From the NCBI RefSeq assembly GCF_024701975.1, contig NZ_JANLNM010000009.1, forward strand, positions 248,001-312,000: a DNA stretch of 64,000 nt. The letters run 5' to 3'. The notes under the pieces are model-generated. The model did no database searches and was not told the origin of the DNA. It saw only the letters and a list, made by a program, of their open reading frames with translations. Position 1 is the first letter of the stretch, and every line of letters begins with the position of its first letter. Both the position numbers and the translations under genes were made by a program. This document shows positions 24,756 to 34,326 of this stretch, one piece after another. Origin of the DNA: Variovorax sp. ZS18.2.2 (lineage in GTDB: Bacteria; Pseudomonadota; Gammaproteobacteria; Burkholderiales; Burkholderiaceae_C).

Positions 24756-26606
24756 ATGGACGAGTTGCTGCCCTTCTACGAACGAGAGCTGGCCTTCTTG
24801 CGCAGCTACTCGCAGGAGTTCGCCAAGGGCTACCCCAAGATCGCGGCGCGCCTAGCCATCTCCGCCGACAGCAGCGAAGACCCGCACGTCGAGCGGATGA
24901 TCCAGTCGTTCGCGTTGCTCACCGCGCGCATCAGCAAGAAGCTCGACGACGACTACCCCGAGCTCACCGAAGCGCTGCTCGAGGTGCTCTACCCGCACTA
25001 CCTGCGGCCCTTTCCTTCCTGCTCCATCGCGCAGTTCGATGCAGGCGGCGCGGCGCTCGCGAAGCTGAGCAAGCCCGTCACCATTTCGCGCGGCACCGAG
25101 CTCACCTCGCAGCCGGTGCGCGGCGGCGCGTGCCGTTTCCGCAGCGTCTACGACGTGACGCTGGCGGCCGTGCAGGTGTCCAACGTGGTGTTCCATTCGG
25201 TGGTCAATGCGCCCGCGCATGCCTCGCTGCCGCGCAACGCCACGGGCTGCCTGTCGATCACGCTCGAAGCCACCGGCGAGCAGAAGTCGCTCGGCACGCT
25301 CGCGCTCACCATGGCGCGCCTTCGAACCTTCATCGATGCCGAGCCCTCGCTCGCTACGGCGCTGGCCGATGCGATTTTTCTGAAGACGGCCGCCGTCTTC
25401 GCGGAACCCGAGCGCAGCGGCAAATGGACGCAGGTGCAGGGTGAGGCGCTGCATCCGGTCGGCTTCGATGAGGTCGATGCGCTCATCGAACTGCCGGCGC
25501 GCTCGCATCCCGCCTACCGCCTGTTGAGCGAGTACTTCGCGTTCCCCGAGAAGTTCAACTTCGTCGACATCGACCTGGCGAACGCGCTGCACCACATCGG
25601 CTCGTGCCGCTCGATCACGCTGCACCTCGTGATGACCGGCGTGCGCGCCGATTCGCCCGCGGCGCGGCTGCTCGAAGGCGTCTCCAGCCGCAACCTGCGG
25701 CTGGGCTGCACGCCCGTCATCAATCTCTTCAAGCAGCGCAGCGATCCGATCCGCGTCACGCACGCCGCGGCCGCCTACCCGGTGGTGGCCGATGCGCGCC
25801 GGGCCTTCGGCTTCGAGGTCTACAGCATCGACTCGGTCAAGCTCGTGAAGCAGACCGCCGAGGGCGACGCCTACATCGAGTTCCGGCCCTTCTATTCGCT
25901 GCACCACGGCGAGCATCCGAAGGAGGCCGAGCACTACTGGTTCGCGCGGCGCAACGAGCTCGTGGCCCAGAAGAGCCCCGGCTACGAGACCGAGCTCTCG
26001 ATCGTCGACATCGACTTCCAGCCTTCGCTGCCGCAAACGGAAACGCTGAGCATCGACCTCACCTGCACCAACCGCGACCTGCCGCATTCGCTGGCCTTCG
26101 GCCTGCCGGGCGGCGACCTCTTCATCGAGGGCAACTCGGTCGCGCGCTCGATCCGCATGCTGCGCCGCCCGACACAGACGCTGCGCATGCCGCGCGGCAA
26201 GGGCGTGCAGTGGCGGCTGGTGTCGCACCTGTCGCTCAACCATCTGTCGCTGGCCACCAGCGGGTTGCCGGCGCTCAAAGAGATGCTGCGCCTGTACGAC
26301 CTCGGCCGCTCGGCCGTGTCGGCGCGGCAGATCGAGGCCATCACCGGCATCGACCAGCAGGCCACCACGCAGTGGCTGCCGGGCAAGCCCTTCGCCACCT
26401 TCGTGCGCGGCATCGAACTCAAGCTCACGGTCGACGAGGCCGGCTTCGTCGGCAGCAGCCTGCAGGCCTTTGCGCGCGTGATGGATCATTTCTTCGGTCT
26501 CTATGTGCACCTGAACAGCTTCACCCAGCTGGTGATCGTTTCGGCGCGCGACAAGGAGGAGCTGGTGCGATGCAAACCCCGCAGCGGCGAATCGATCCTG
26601 CTGTAG
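24756..26606 (+). CDS. tssF: TssF baseplate protein
   Basis: Baseplate wedge protein of 616 residues. The N-terminus LLPFYERELAFLRSYSQEFA and the FPSCSIAQFDAG region are classic TssF. It works with TssE, TssG and TssK to build the platform on which sheath and tube polymerise. It overlaps tssG by 37 bases. Confidence 0.96.
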   Translation: MDELLPFYERELAFLRSYSQEFAKGYPKIAARLAISADSSEDPHVERMIQSFALLTARISKKLDDDYPELTEALLEVLYPHYLRPFPSCSIAQFDAGGAALAKLSKPVTISRGTELTSQPVRGGACRFRSVYDVTLAAVQVSNVVFHSVVNAPAHASLPRNATGCLSITLEATGEQKSLGTLALTMARLRTFIDAEPSLATALADAIFLKTAAVFAEPERSGKWTQVQGEALHPVGFDEVDALIELPARSHPAYRLLSEYFAFPEKFNFVDIDLANALHHIGSCRSITLHLVMTGVRADSPAARLLEGVSSRNLRLGCTPVINLFKQRSDPIRVTHAAAAYPVVADARRAFGFEVYSIDSVKLVKQTAEGDAYIEFRPFYSLHHGEHPKEAEHYWFARRNELVAQKSPGYETELSIVDIDFQPSLPQTETLSIDLTCTNRDLPHSLAFGLPGGDLFIEGNSVARSIRMLRRPTQTLRMPRGKGVQWRLVSHLSLNHLSLATSGLPALKEMLRLYDLGRSAVSARQIEAITGIDQQATTQWLPGKPFATFVRGIELKLTVDEAGFVGSSLQAFARVMDHFFGLYVHLNSFTQLVIVSARDKEELVRCKPRSGESILL

Positions 26607-27688
26607 CCGACCGGCTGCTGCGCGAACCGTACCGCTTCGAGTTCTTCCAGGCGGTGCGGCTGCTCGAGCTCGTGCTGCTGCGCCGCCAGGAGCGCGACGT
26701 GCACCATCGCCTGGTGCCCGGCGAGCGCATGGTGCCGCGCTGGCTGCGCTTTCGCAGCTCGATGAGTCTTACGTTCCCGCCCAGCGAGATCGAGGCGCTG
26801 GCGGTGCGCGATGCGGCGGGCCAGCTGGTGTCGAGCGCCGAACTGTGCGAGCCCACGGTGGCCGAAGACGGCCACGGCCTGGGCCGCATCGAGCTCACGC
26901 CCGCCTCCTTCGGCATGCTCGGCGTGTCGGGCGCCTTGCCCATCGTCTACACCGAGATGCTGATGCGCAGGGAGCAACACCTGCGCGACAGCTCGGCGCG
27001 CGCGTTCCTCGACGTGTTCACCAACCGCGCGACCGCGCTCTTCTATGCGGCCTGGCGCAAGTACCGCCTGCCGCTGCACTACGAGCACGAGCGCAGCCGC
27101 GCCTACCTGCCGGTGCTGCTGTCGATGGCGGGGCTGGAGCACACGGCCCAGCGCGATCCGCTCACCGACGGCACGGGCACGGTGTTCGACGAAACCGTCG
27201 CCGGCTACGCTGCCGCGGTGCGCCACCGGCCGATGTCGGCTGCCTACCTTCAGCGCGTGCTGTCCGATTACTTCCGCAGCAACATCCGCATCGAGCAGTT
27301 CCTGGGCAAGTGGTACGACATGCCCGTGCAGCAGCGCTCGCGCCTGGGCGAAGGCAACGTGAGCCTCGGGCAGAACGCGATGGCGGGCGAACGCATCTGG
27401 CAGCGCGACCTGCGCATCCGCCTGTGGATCGGCCCGCTCAAGCGCAGCGCGCTGCGCGAATTCTTTCCGGGCCGCGCGCATGCGAAGGCGCTCGAAAAAA
27501 TGCTGGCACTGCTCGCCGGCGTGACCTGCGAATACGAAGTGCGGCTGATCCTCGCGCGCGAGGAAGTCGCCGCCGTGCAGCTGAGCGACCTCGGCGGCAG
27601 CCACCTCGGATGGGACAGCTTCATCACGACCGGTGAGGCCGAGAGCGACCGCAGCGACACCCAGTACGAACTCCAGCCCCTGCAGTAG
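26570..27688 (+). CDS. tssG: TssG baseplate protein
   Basis: Baseplate protein of 372 residues. YRFEFFQAVRLLELV near the N-terminus and the central SFGMLGVSGALPIVYTE pattern are family signatures. The ATG at 26570 has an excellent AAGGAGGA site inside tssF (26553-26560), which decides the start and shows coupled translation with tssF. Confidence 0.95.
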   Translation: MQTPQRRIDPAVADRLLREPYRFEFFQAVRLLELVLLRRQERDVHHRLVPGERMVPRWLRFRSSMSLTFPPSEIEALAVRDAAGQLVSSAELCEPTVAEDGHGLGRIELTPASFGMLGVSGALPIVYTEMLMRREQHLRDSSARAFLDVFTNRATALFYAAWRKYRLPLHYEHERSRAYLPVLLSMAGLEHTAQRDPLTDGTGTVFDETVAGYAAAVRHRPMSAAYLQRVLSDYFRSNIRIEQFLGKWYDMPVQQRSRLGEGNVSLGQNAMAGERIWQRDLRIRLWIGPLKRSALREFFPGRAHAKALEKMLALLAGVTCEYEVRLILAREEVAAVQLSDLGGSHLGWDSFITTGEAESDRSDTQYELQPLQ

Positions 27689-27749
27689 TGCAGCAGCAAC
27701 TGGCAGCGACCTTTCAACGAAGAAGACCGACAGAAGACAACCACCGTTC

Positions 27750-30485
27750 ATGAGCACATCGCTGAAAACACTGATCACCAAGCTCAATGGCAGCGCACGC
27801 ATGGCCACGCAGCGCGCCGCCAACCTGTGCCTAGCCAACGGCCACTACGAGGTGGACCTGGAGCACCTGTTCCTGGCCCTGCTTGAGCAGACCGACAACG
27901 ACCTCGCGCGCGTGCTGCGCGCCAACCGCATCAGCGCGACCGCGATCCAGTCGGACCTGGAGCGCGAGATTCAGACCTTCAAGAACGGCAACACGCGCAC
28001 GCCGGTGTTCTCGCAGCACCTGCAGCAGCTGTTCCAGCAGGCGTGGCTGCTGGCCTCGCTCGACGCGCATGTGGCGCAGATCCGCTCGGGCCACCTGCTG
28101 CTCGCGCTCTTGACCGAGCCCGACCTCGCCCAACTCGCGCAGCGCGGCTCGCCGCTCTTCGCGAAGATCCGCCTCGAAGACCTGAAGCACGACTTCGACA
28201 AGCTCACCGACGGTTCGAGCGAAGCGGCCGAAGCCGGCGCCTCGGGCGCTGCGGCCACGGAAGGCGACGCGCAGCAAGCGCCGGCCGATGCGCTGGCCGC
28301 GGGCGTGCCCGGCAAGACGCCCGCGCTCGACCAGTTCACCACCAACCTCACGCAGCGCGCGAAAGACGGTGCGCTCGACCCGGTGATCGGCCGCGACACC
28401 GAGATCCGCCAGGTCATCGACATCCTGATGCGCCGGCGCCAGAACAACCCCATCCTCACTGGCGAGGCCGGCGTCGGCAAGACGGCGGTGGTCGAGGGGC
28501 TCGCACTGCGCATCGCGGCGCAGGACGTGCCCGAGTCGCTGCGCGCGGTGGCGCTGCACACGCTCGACATGGGCCTCCTGCAGGCCGGCGCGAGCGTGAA
28601 GGGCGAGTTCGAGAACCGCCTGAAGAACGTCATCGCCGAAGTCAAGAAGAGCCCGCATCCGATCGTGCTCTTCATCGACGAGGCCCACACCATGATCGGC
28701 GCGGGCGGCCAGGCCGGACAGAGCGATGCGGCCAACCTGCTCAAGCCGGCGCTGGCGCGCGGCGAGCTGCGCACCATCGCCGCCACCACCTGGGGCGAGT
28801 ACAAGAAATACTTCGAGAAGGACGCGGCGCTCGCGCGGCGCTTCCAAGTTGTGAAGGTCGAGGAGCCCAGCGAGACATTGGCCGCCGCCATGCTGCGCGG
28901 CATGGTGCCGCTGATGGAGAAGCACTTCAATATCCGCGTGCTCGACGAAGCCATCACCGAGGCCGTGCGCCTGTCGCACCGCTACATCAGCGGACGCCAG
29001 TTGCCCGACAAGGCGGTGAGCGTGCTCGACACCGCGTGCGCGAAGGTCGCGCTCGGCCAGAGCGCGACACCGGCGCTGATCGAGGAAGCCCACCGCGGCC
29101 TCGAACGCATCGAGGCCGAGAGTGCCGCGCTGGTGCGCGACACCGCGGCCGGCGGACGCCATGAAGCGCGCCAGGCCGAACTGGCGGAGCAGAAGGCCGC
29201 GCTGCAGGCCGAACTGGCCGCGAGCCAGCAACGCCTCACCGAAGAGAACGCGCTGGTCGAGCGCATCCGCGCGCTGCGTGCGCAACGCGATGCACCGACC
29301 GCGCAGCTCGAGTCCGAACCCGTGCCCGCATCCACGGAAAAGGCCGCACCGGCCCGCGCTGCCGGCCGCAAGAAAACCGCTGCCGCCGCCGACCCCGAAC
29401 GCGACCAGCTCGATGCCCTGCTCGCCGAACTGCGCGCATTGCAGGGCACCACGCCGATGGTGCCGCTGCAGGTCGACGGCCACGTCGTCGCCGAGATCGT
29501 CTCGGCCTGGACCGGCGTGCCGCTGGGCCGCATGGTCAAGGACGAGATCAAGACCGTGCGTGCCCTCGATACGCTCTTGGCCGAGCGCGTGATCGGCCAG
29601 GACCACGCGCTCGCCGCCGTCGCCCAGCGCGTGCGCACCGCGAGCGCGCGCCTGGAAGACCCCAACAAGCCGCGCGGCGTGTTCATGTTCGTCGGCCCTT
29701 CGGGCGTGGGCAAGACCGAGACTGCGCTCGCGCTCGCCGACATCCTCTACGGCGGCGAGAAGAAGCTCATCACCATCAACATGAGCGAGTACCAGGAGGC
29801 GCACAGCGTCTCGGGCCTGAAGGGCTCGCCGCCCGGCTACGTGGGCTATGGCGAAGGCGGCGTGCTGACCGAAGCCGTGCGCCGCCAGCCCTACAGCGTG
29901 GTGCTGCTCGACGAGGTCGAGAAGGCGCATCCCGACGTGCTGGAGATGTTCTTCCAGGTGTTCGACAAGGGCATGATGGACGACGCCGAGGGCCGCGAGA
30001 TCGACTTTCGCAACACGCTGATCATCCTCACCTCGAACATCGGTTCGTCGCAGATCATGCAGGCCTGCCTCAACAAGGCTGACGACGAGCGCCCCGCGCC
30101 CGACGCGCTGGCCGATGCGCTGCGCCCCGTGCTCATGAAGGCCTTCAAGCCGGCCTTTCTCGGCCGCATGAAAGTGGCGCCGTTCTATCCGATCACCGAT
30201 GCGGTGCTCGAGCAGATCATTGCGCTCAAGCTGGGCCGCATCCGCGACCGCATCGCGAGCAACCACAAGGCGGTGTTCGAGTGGGACGACGCGCTGGTGG
30301 AGGCCGTGCTCGCGCGCTGCACCGAGGTCGATTCGGGCGCGCGCAACGTCGATCACATCCTGAACGGAACGCTGCTGCCCGAGATCGCCGAGGCCGTGCT
30401 CACCCGCATGGCCGACGAGACGCCGCTCGCGAAGATCAAGGCCAGCTGCGCCAAGAGCGGCGAGTTCCGCTACAGGATCACCTAG
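27750..30485 (+). CDS. clpV: ClpV (TssH) AAA+ sheath-recycling ATPase
   Basis: Hexameric ATPase of 911 residues that unfolds contracted TssBC sheaths. It has a ClpN domain (about residues 10-145), first AAA+ module with Walker A GEAGVGKT at 238-245 and Walker B VLFIDEAHT, a coiled middle domain with an Ala-rich insertion (about residues 520-555), and second AAA+ module with GPSGVGKT at 649-656 and the NMSEYQEAHSVSGLKGSPPG stretch. The N-terminus is ClpV-like and not ClpB-like. It ends the tssE-F-G-H run. Confidence 0.96.
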   Translation: MSTSLKTLITKLNGSARMATQRAANLCLANGHYEVDLEHLFLALLEQTDNDLARVLRANRISATAIQSDLEREIQTFKNGNTRTPVFSQHLQQLFQQAWLLASLDAHVAQIRSGHLLLALLTEPDLAQLAQRGSPLFAKIRLEDLKHDFDKLTDGSSEAAEAGASGAAATEGDAQQAPADALAAGVPGKTPALDQFTTNLTQRAKDGALDPVIGRDTEIRQVIDILMRRRQNNPILTGEAGVGKTAVVEGLALRIAAQDVPESLRAVALHTLDMGLLQAGASVKGEFENRLKNVIAEVKKSPHPIVLFIDEAHTMIGAGGQAGQSDAANLLKPALARGELRTIAATTWGEYKKYFEKDAALARRFQVVKVEEPSETLAAAMLRGMVPLMEKHFNIRVLDEAITEAVRLSHRYISGRQLPDKAVSVLDTACAKVALGQSATPALIEEAHRGLERIEAESAALVRDTAAGGRHEARQAELAEQKAALQAELAASQQRLTEENALVERIRALRAQRDAPTAQLESEPVPASTEKAAPARAAGRKKTAAAADPERDQLDALLAELRALQGTTPMVPLQVDGHVVAEIVSAWTGVPLGRMVKDEIKTVRALDTLLAERVIGQDHALAAVAQRVRTASARLEDPNKPRGVFMFVGPSGVGKTETALALADILYGGEKKLITINMSEYQEAHSVSGLKGSPPGYVGYGEGGVLTEAVRRQPYSVVLLDEVEKAHPDVLEMFFQVFDKGMMDDAEGREIDFRNTLIILTSNIGSSQIMQACLNKADDERPAPDALADALRPVLMKAFKPAFLGRMKVAPFYPITDAVLEQIIALKLGRIRDRIASNHKAVFEWDDALVEAVLARCTEVDSGARNVDHILNGTLLPEIAEAVLTRMADETPLAKIKASCAKSGEFRYRIT

Positions 30486-30522
30486 GCGCGGCGGCGGTTC
30501 GGGTCAAAGGGAGAGCAGAAAA

Positions 30523-33324
30523 ATGACGACCTTCTCATCGGCTTCGCTCGGCGGGTTGCTGCGCGCGGGCACGACGCAGCGCGATCGCCTGCTGGTGCTG
30601 CACACGCCGTTGGGGGACAACAAGCTGCTGGCCGAACGGCTGGACGGTGTGGAGTCTCTTGACGAGGGCGGTTTCCGCTTCGAACTCACCGCGCTGAGCG
30701 ACGACGCGCACATCGAACTCAAGACGCTGATGGGCCAGGGCGTGCGCCTGGACCTGCAGACCGCACAGAGCCGTACCGAACTGCGCCCCTTCCATGGCCA
30801 TGTGACCGAGGCCGAGTGCGTCTCGAGCAATGGCGGCATGGCGCGCTACCGGCTCGTCATCGAACCCTGGCTCGCGTTCCTGCGCCACCGCCAGGACAGC
30901 TGTCTCTTCCAGCACCAGAACGTGTTCGACATCGTCGATGCCGTGTTCGCGCGTTATCAAAGCCAGGGCAAGCTCGCCGTGCAATGGCGCTGGGAGATCG
31001 CGCAGCGCGACATCTATCCCGTGCGCGGCATCACCACCCAGTATCACGAGAGCGATTTCGATTTTGTTTCGCGGCTGCTCGCCGAAGAAGGTCTGTGCTA
31101 CTGGTTCGAGCATGCGACGGGCAAGGACGGGGCACTGGGCAGCCACACCCTCGTCATCGCCGACCACAACGGCGCTTTCCACGCCAACACCCAAGCCACC
31201 ATCCGCTTCCACCGCGCCGACGCGAGCGAGAGCGAAGACACCATCCAGCAATGGCGAGGCAGCCGCCAGCTGCAGACCAACAGCCTTGCGCAGCAGAGCT
31301 GGGACTACAAGAGCGTGAGTGCCAGGCCGGTGCAGCAGCAAAGCCGTGGCGCAGGCCACCGCACCCTGCAATGGAGCGACGACCCCGGCGCCTATAGCTG
31401 GGAGACCTCGGCCCAGGGCGAACGGCTGTTGTCCAACGCGCTGCAAGCGCTGGAGCTGCGCAACAAGCGCTTCGAAGGGCAGAGTGCTGTGCGCACCCTG
31501 GCACCTGCCACCACCTTCACCCTGACCGGCCACGAGCAGCACGACAAGGACAGCGAAGAGGATCGCCGCTTCGCAGTGCTCGCCGTGCGCCACCTCGCGC
31601 GCAACAACTTCGACGAAGACCTCAAGGCCGGCGTCGGCGAACGCCTGGGTCTGCCGGACATCGCCACCGTGTTCGATGTGTCCGACGACAGTGGCAATGC
31701 CGATGGTCGGCCCGACACCGTCACCCATTACCGCAACGACTTCACCACCGTGCGCGCCGCCATCCCCTACCGCCCGCTGAGCATGGACGGCCACGGCCAG
31801 CGCATCCACCCCAAGCCCAGCGTGAACGGTAGCCAGAGCGCCATCGTCATCGGCGTGGGGGGAGACGCACCTGTGCACACCGACCGCGACCACCGCGTCA
31901 AGGTGCAGTTCCACTGGCAGCGCGGCAGCGGCTCGAGCGCGAGACAGCCCCGCTCCGACGGGCAGGACAACGCCCCTGCCTCTGACCGCCTGGGTGCCTG
32001 GGTGCGCGTGGCCGCCGGCGCAGCGGGCGACAACTGGGGTCAGGTCACCCTGCCGCGCGTGGGGCAGGAAGTGCTGGTCGAATTCCATCATGGCGACATC
32101 GACCGCCCGGTCGTCGTTGCAGCGCTCTACAACGGCGCGGGCCAGACCGACGCCCAGCACAACGAGAAGTCTGCAGGTGCGGCGCAATCCACCGGCAATG
32201 CCCCCGCCTGGTTCGCCGGCGAAGGCAAGGGCGCCAAGGAGCACGCGCACAACGCTGTCTTCTCCGGCATCAAGACCCAGGAGTTGAGCGCGAGCCAGAG
32301 CGGCGATGGCGGCTACAACCAGCTCGTCTTCGACGACACCCCGGGGCAGGGCAGCACAGGCCTGGAGACCACGCAGGCACAGAGCCGGCTGCACCTGGGA
32401 CACCACAAGCAGCAGGACGACAACGCGCGCGGCAAGGCGCGCGGGCATGGGGCTGAATTGGCGACCACCGCACAGGGCGCCATCCGGGCTGGCTCGGGGC
32501 TGCTCGTCAGCGCGCATGCGCAGCAGAACGCCAAGGGAGCGTTCATGGCGAGCCGCGAGGCACAGCAGCAGACCAAGCAGGCCGAGGAGCTGGCCACTTC
32601 ACTCGCGAAGAGCGCGCAGACGCAGAAGGCGCAGATCAAGGGTGAAGAGGCGCCAGACAAGCTGCCGGCCATCGAGGCGCTGAAGCACGTGGCCGAAGTG
32701 CTGGGGGCGACGCAGGAAGGCAGCCCGGCACAATCAGGCAGTGCAAACGGCGCCGGTGAAATCAAGGCCACCGAAGGCGGGCAGGGCAGCGTCACCGCGT
32801 ACAGCGAGCCGCACCTGCAGTTCAGCGCGCCCATGGGCATTGGCTTCGTCACGCCGAAGGAGGCGATTGCCGTCAGTGGCAAGAACACGGCCATCGTCGC
32901 CAATCAGGACATCGACCTGCCCGCGCAGGGGCAGATCGCGGTGAGCGTGGCCAAGGGGGTGAGCCTTTACACGCTGGGCGCCAAGGCGGGTGAGGGCGGC
33001 GAGCCCAACCAGGAGCGCGGCATCGCGCTGCATGCGGCCAGCGGCAAGGTGAGCGTGCAGAGCCAGAAGGGCGCCACGAAGATCGCGGCGGACAAGAAGG
33101 TGACGATTGCCAGCACCGCGAAGGACGTGACCGTGGAAGCCCCCAAGCACGTGCTGCTGACCAGCGCCGGGGCGTACATCAAGCTGGAAGGCTCGAGCAT
33201 CAAGATCCATGCGCCGGGGAAGGTGACGTTCAGAGGCATGCACAACTTCGTTGGGCCGCAAGGCGATAGGGCGAGCAACAGCTTGCCGACCGACAAACTG
33301 GCGGAGTGCGAATGGAAGAAGTGA
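30523..33324 (+). CDS. vgrG: VgrG spike protein of the VasX-like module
   Basis: TssI spike of 933 residues. The gp27-like part carries TTQYHESDFDFVSRLLAEEG, the gp5-like part GQEVLVEFHHGDIDRPVVVAALYNG, followed by a long DUF2345 needle. It stops soon after the needle (PTDKLAECEWKK), with no extra beta domain, unlike the other two VgrGs. The next gene is a DUF4123 chaperone, so cargo is probably loaded by the adaptor protein and not by a fused domain. It starts 37 bases after clpV and may be partly co-transcribed. Confidence 0.95.
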   Translation: MTTFSSASLGGLLRAGTTQRDRLLVLHTPLGDNKLLAERLDGVESLDEGGFRFELTALSDDAHIELKTLMGQGVRLDLQTAQSRTELRPFHGHVTEAECVSSNGGMARYRLVIEPWLAFLRHRQDSCLFQHQNVFDIVDAVFARYQSQGKLAVQWRWEIAQRDIYPVRGITTQYHESDFDFVSRLLAEEGLCYWFEHATGKDGALGSHTLVIADHNGAFHANTQATIRFHRADASESEDTIQQWRGSRQLQTNSLAQQSWDYKSVSARPVQQQSRGAGHRTLQWSDDPGAYSWETSAQGERLLSNALQALELRNKRFEGQSAVRTLAPATTFTLTGHEQHDKDSEEDRRFAVLAVRHLARNNFDEDLKAGVGERLGLPDIATVFDVSDDSGNADGRPDTVTHYRNDFTTVRAAIPYRPLSMDGHGQRIHPKPSVNGSQSAIVIGVGGDAPVHTDRDHRVKVQFHWQRGSGSSARQPRSDGQDNAPASDRLGAWVRVAAGAAGDNWGQVTLPRVGQEVLVEFHHGDIDRPVVVAALYNGAGQTDAQHNEKSAGAAQSTGNAPAWFAGEGKGAKEHAHNAVFSGIKTQELSASQSGDGGYNQLVFDDTPGQGSTGLETTQAQSRLHLGHHKQQDDNARGKARGHGAELATTAQGAIRAGSGLLVSAHAQQNAKGAFMASREAQQQTKQAEELATSLAKSAQTQKAQIKGEEAPDKLPAIEALKHVAEVLGATQEGSPAQSGSANGAGEIKATEGGQGSVTAYSEPHLQFSAPMGIGFVTPKEAIAVSGKNTAIVANQDIDLPAQGQIAVSVAKGVSLYTLGAKAGEGGEPNQERGIALHAASGKVSVQSQKGATKIAADKKVTIASTAKDVTVEAPKHVLLTSAGAYIKLEGSSIKIHAPGKVTFRGMHNFVGPQGDRASNSLPTDKLAECEWKK

Positions 33325-34289
33325 TGACCTCCGACCAACCAATCGGGCGCGGCATCGACGAATTACGCGCGCGGCTTCGAGCGCAGTTTTTTCAGTGGCG
33401 CGAGGTGCACCCCAAGGCCCACATCTATGCGTTGCTTGACCTCAACTGCCCTGTCGCTTCATACGATGAGTTGCATCCATCGAATCTGAGCCAGCGGCCG
33501 ATCGAGCGGTACATCGAAGCCGTGAACCGGCCTGATCTGGCCCATGAACCCGAACTTCTGCCGCAGCTTCTGCAGTTGTATGTCGCTGGCGAACACGGTT
33601 ATGCAGATGAAGCGTTGATCGACCTCACGCTGGAGCGCGCCGTCGCGCGGTGCCGCAGCGTGAACGGTGCTTATGTGGCTGGTTGGTTGTGCAGCGAGGT
33701 ATTGCCGACCGCAGCGGCTCGCCATCTGGCCAAGTCGGGTGTGGTGCTCGACAAGAGCCAGGCCCGGCAGCGCTACCTGCCCTTTTTCGAGCCCTATCGT
33801 CTGGCCTTGTTGGCGGACGATCCGGCTGCAGTGGGATTCTTGCGGCGTTGGCTGGGGCCCATCAGGCATTGGGCGCTGATCGACACGGCCGGCGAACTCA
33901 AGGTGATATCGGCGCCGCAGCAAGATGATTCCGAACACACCGCGCCACTCGGCAGCGAGCAGTTCGCATCGCAGGCGCGCATCGCCACGGCGCGCTTTGT
34001 CGTGATGGCGATGACACGCGCGGACATCGCCATGCCTTCCCAGCCCGAACTGCGCATCGATGCCGCGATGCGTCAGGCATCGGGCAGCGGCCTGCATCGC
34101 ACCGAAGACATCGTCTTCTACGCGCTCAACGTTTTCACGCTCGGTCCCCGATGGGCCGAGCACCCGCAAGCCGCGGATTTGATCCGTCAAGTTGCCACTG
34201 CGCCCGATGACCAGCCGGGGCTCGCGCAGCTCTTTGCAGCGTTGCCGGACGCCGTGCTCGACGAGATGGCTGCAAGCGCGCACGAATAG
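33324..34289 (+). CDS. DUF4123 T6SS effector chaperone (Tap/TEC)
   Basis: Cytoplasmic adaptor of 321 residues. The opening HIYALLDLNCPVASYDEL and later FFEPYRLALL, with WLGPIRHWALID, resemble the DUF4123 family that stabilises effectors and loads them on VgrG. The ATG at 33324 overlaps the vgrG stop (TGATG) and is preceded by GGAAGAAG, the best-supported start; 33312 is an alternative. It sits exactly between the spike and the VasX-like toxin, the usual position of such chaperones. Confidence 0.82.
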   Translation: MTSDQPIGRGIDELRARLRAQFFQWREVHPKAHIYALLDLNCPVASYDELHPSNLSQRPIERYIEAVNRPDLAHEPELLPQLLQLYVAGEHGYADEALIDLTLERAVARCRSVNGAYVAGWLCSEVLPTAAARHLAKSGVVLDKSQARQRYLPFFEPYRLALLADDPAAVGFLRRWLGPIRHWALIDTAGELKVISAPQQDDSEHTAPLGSEQFASQARIATARFVVMAMTRADIAMPSQPELRIDAAMRQASGSGLHRTEDIVFYALNVFTLGPRWAEHPQAADLIRQVATAPDDQPGLAQLFAALPDAVLDEMAASAHE

Positions 34290-34326
34290 CCATCACATCA
34301 GATACAACGAACGGGAGTGCAAGCTC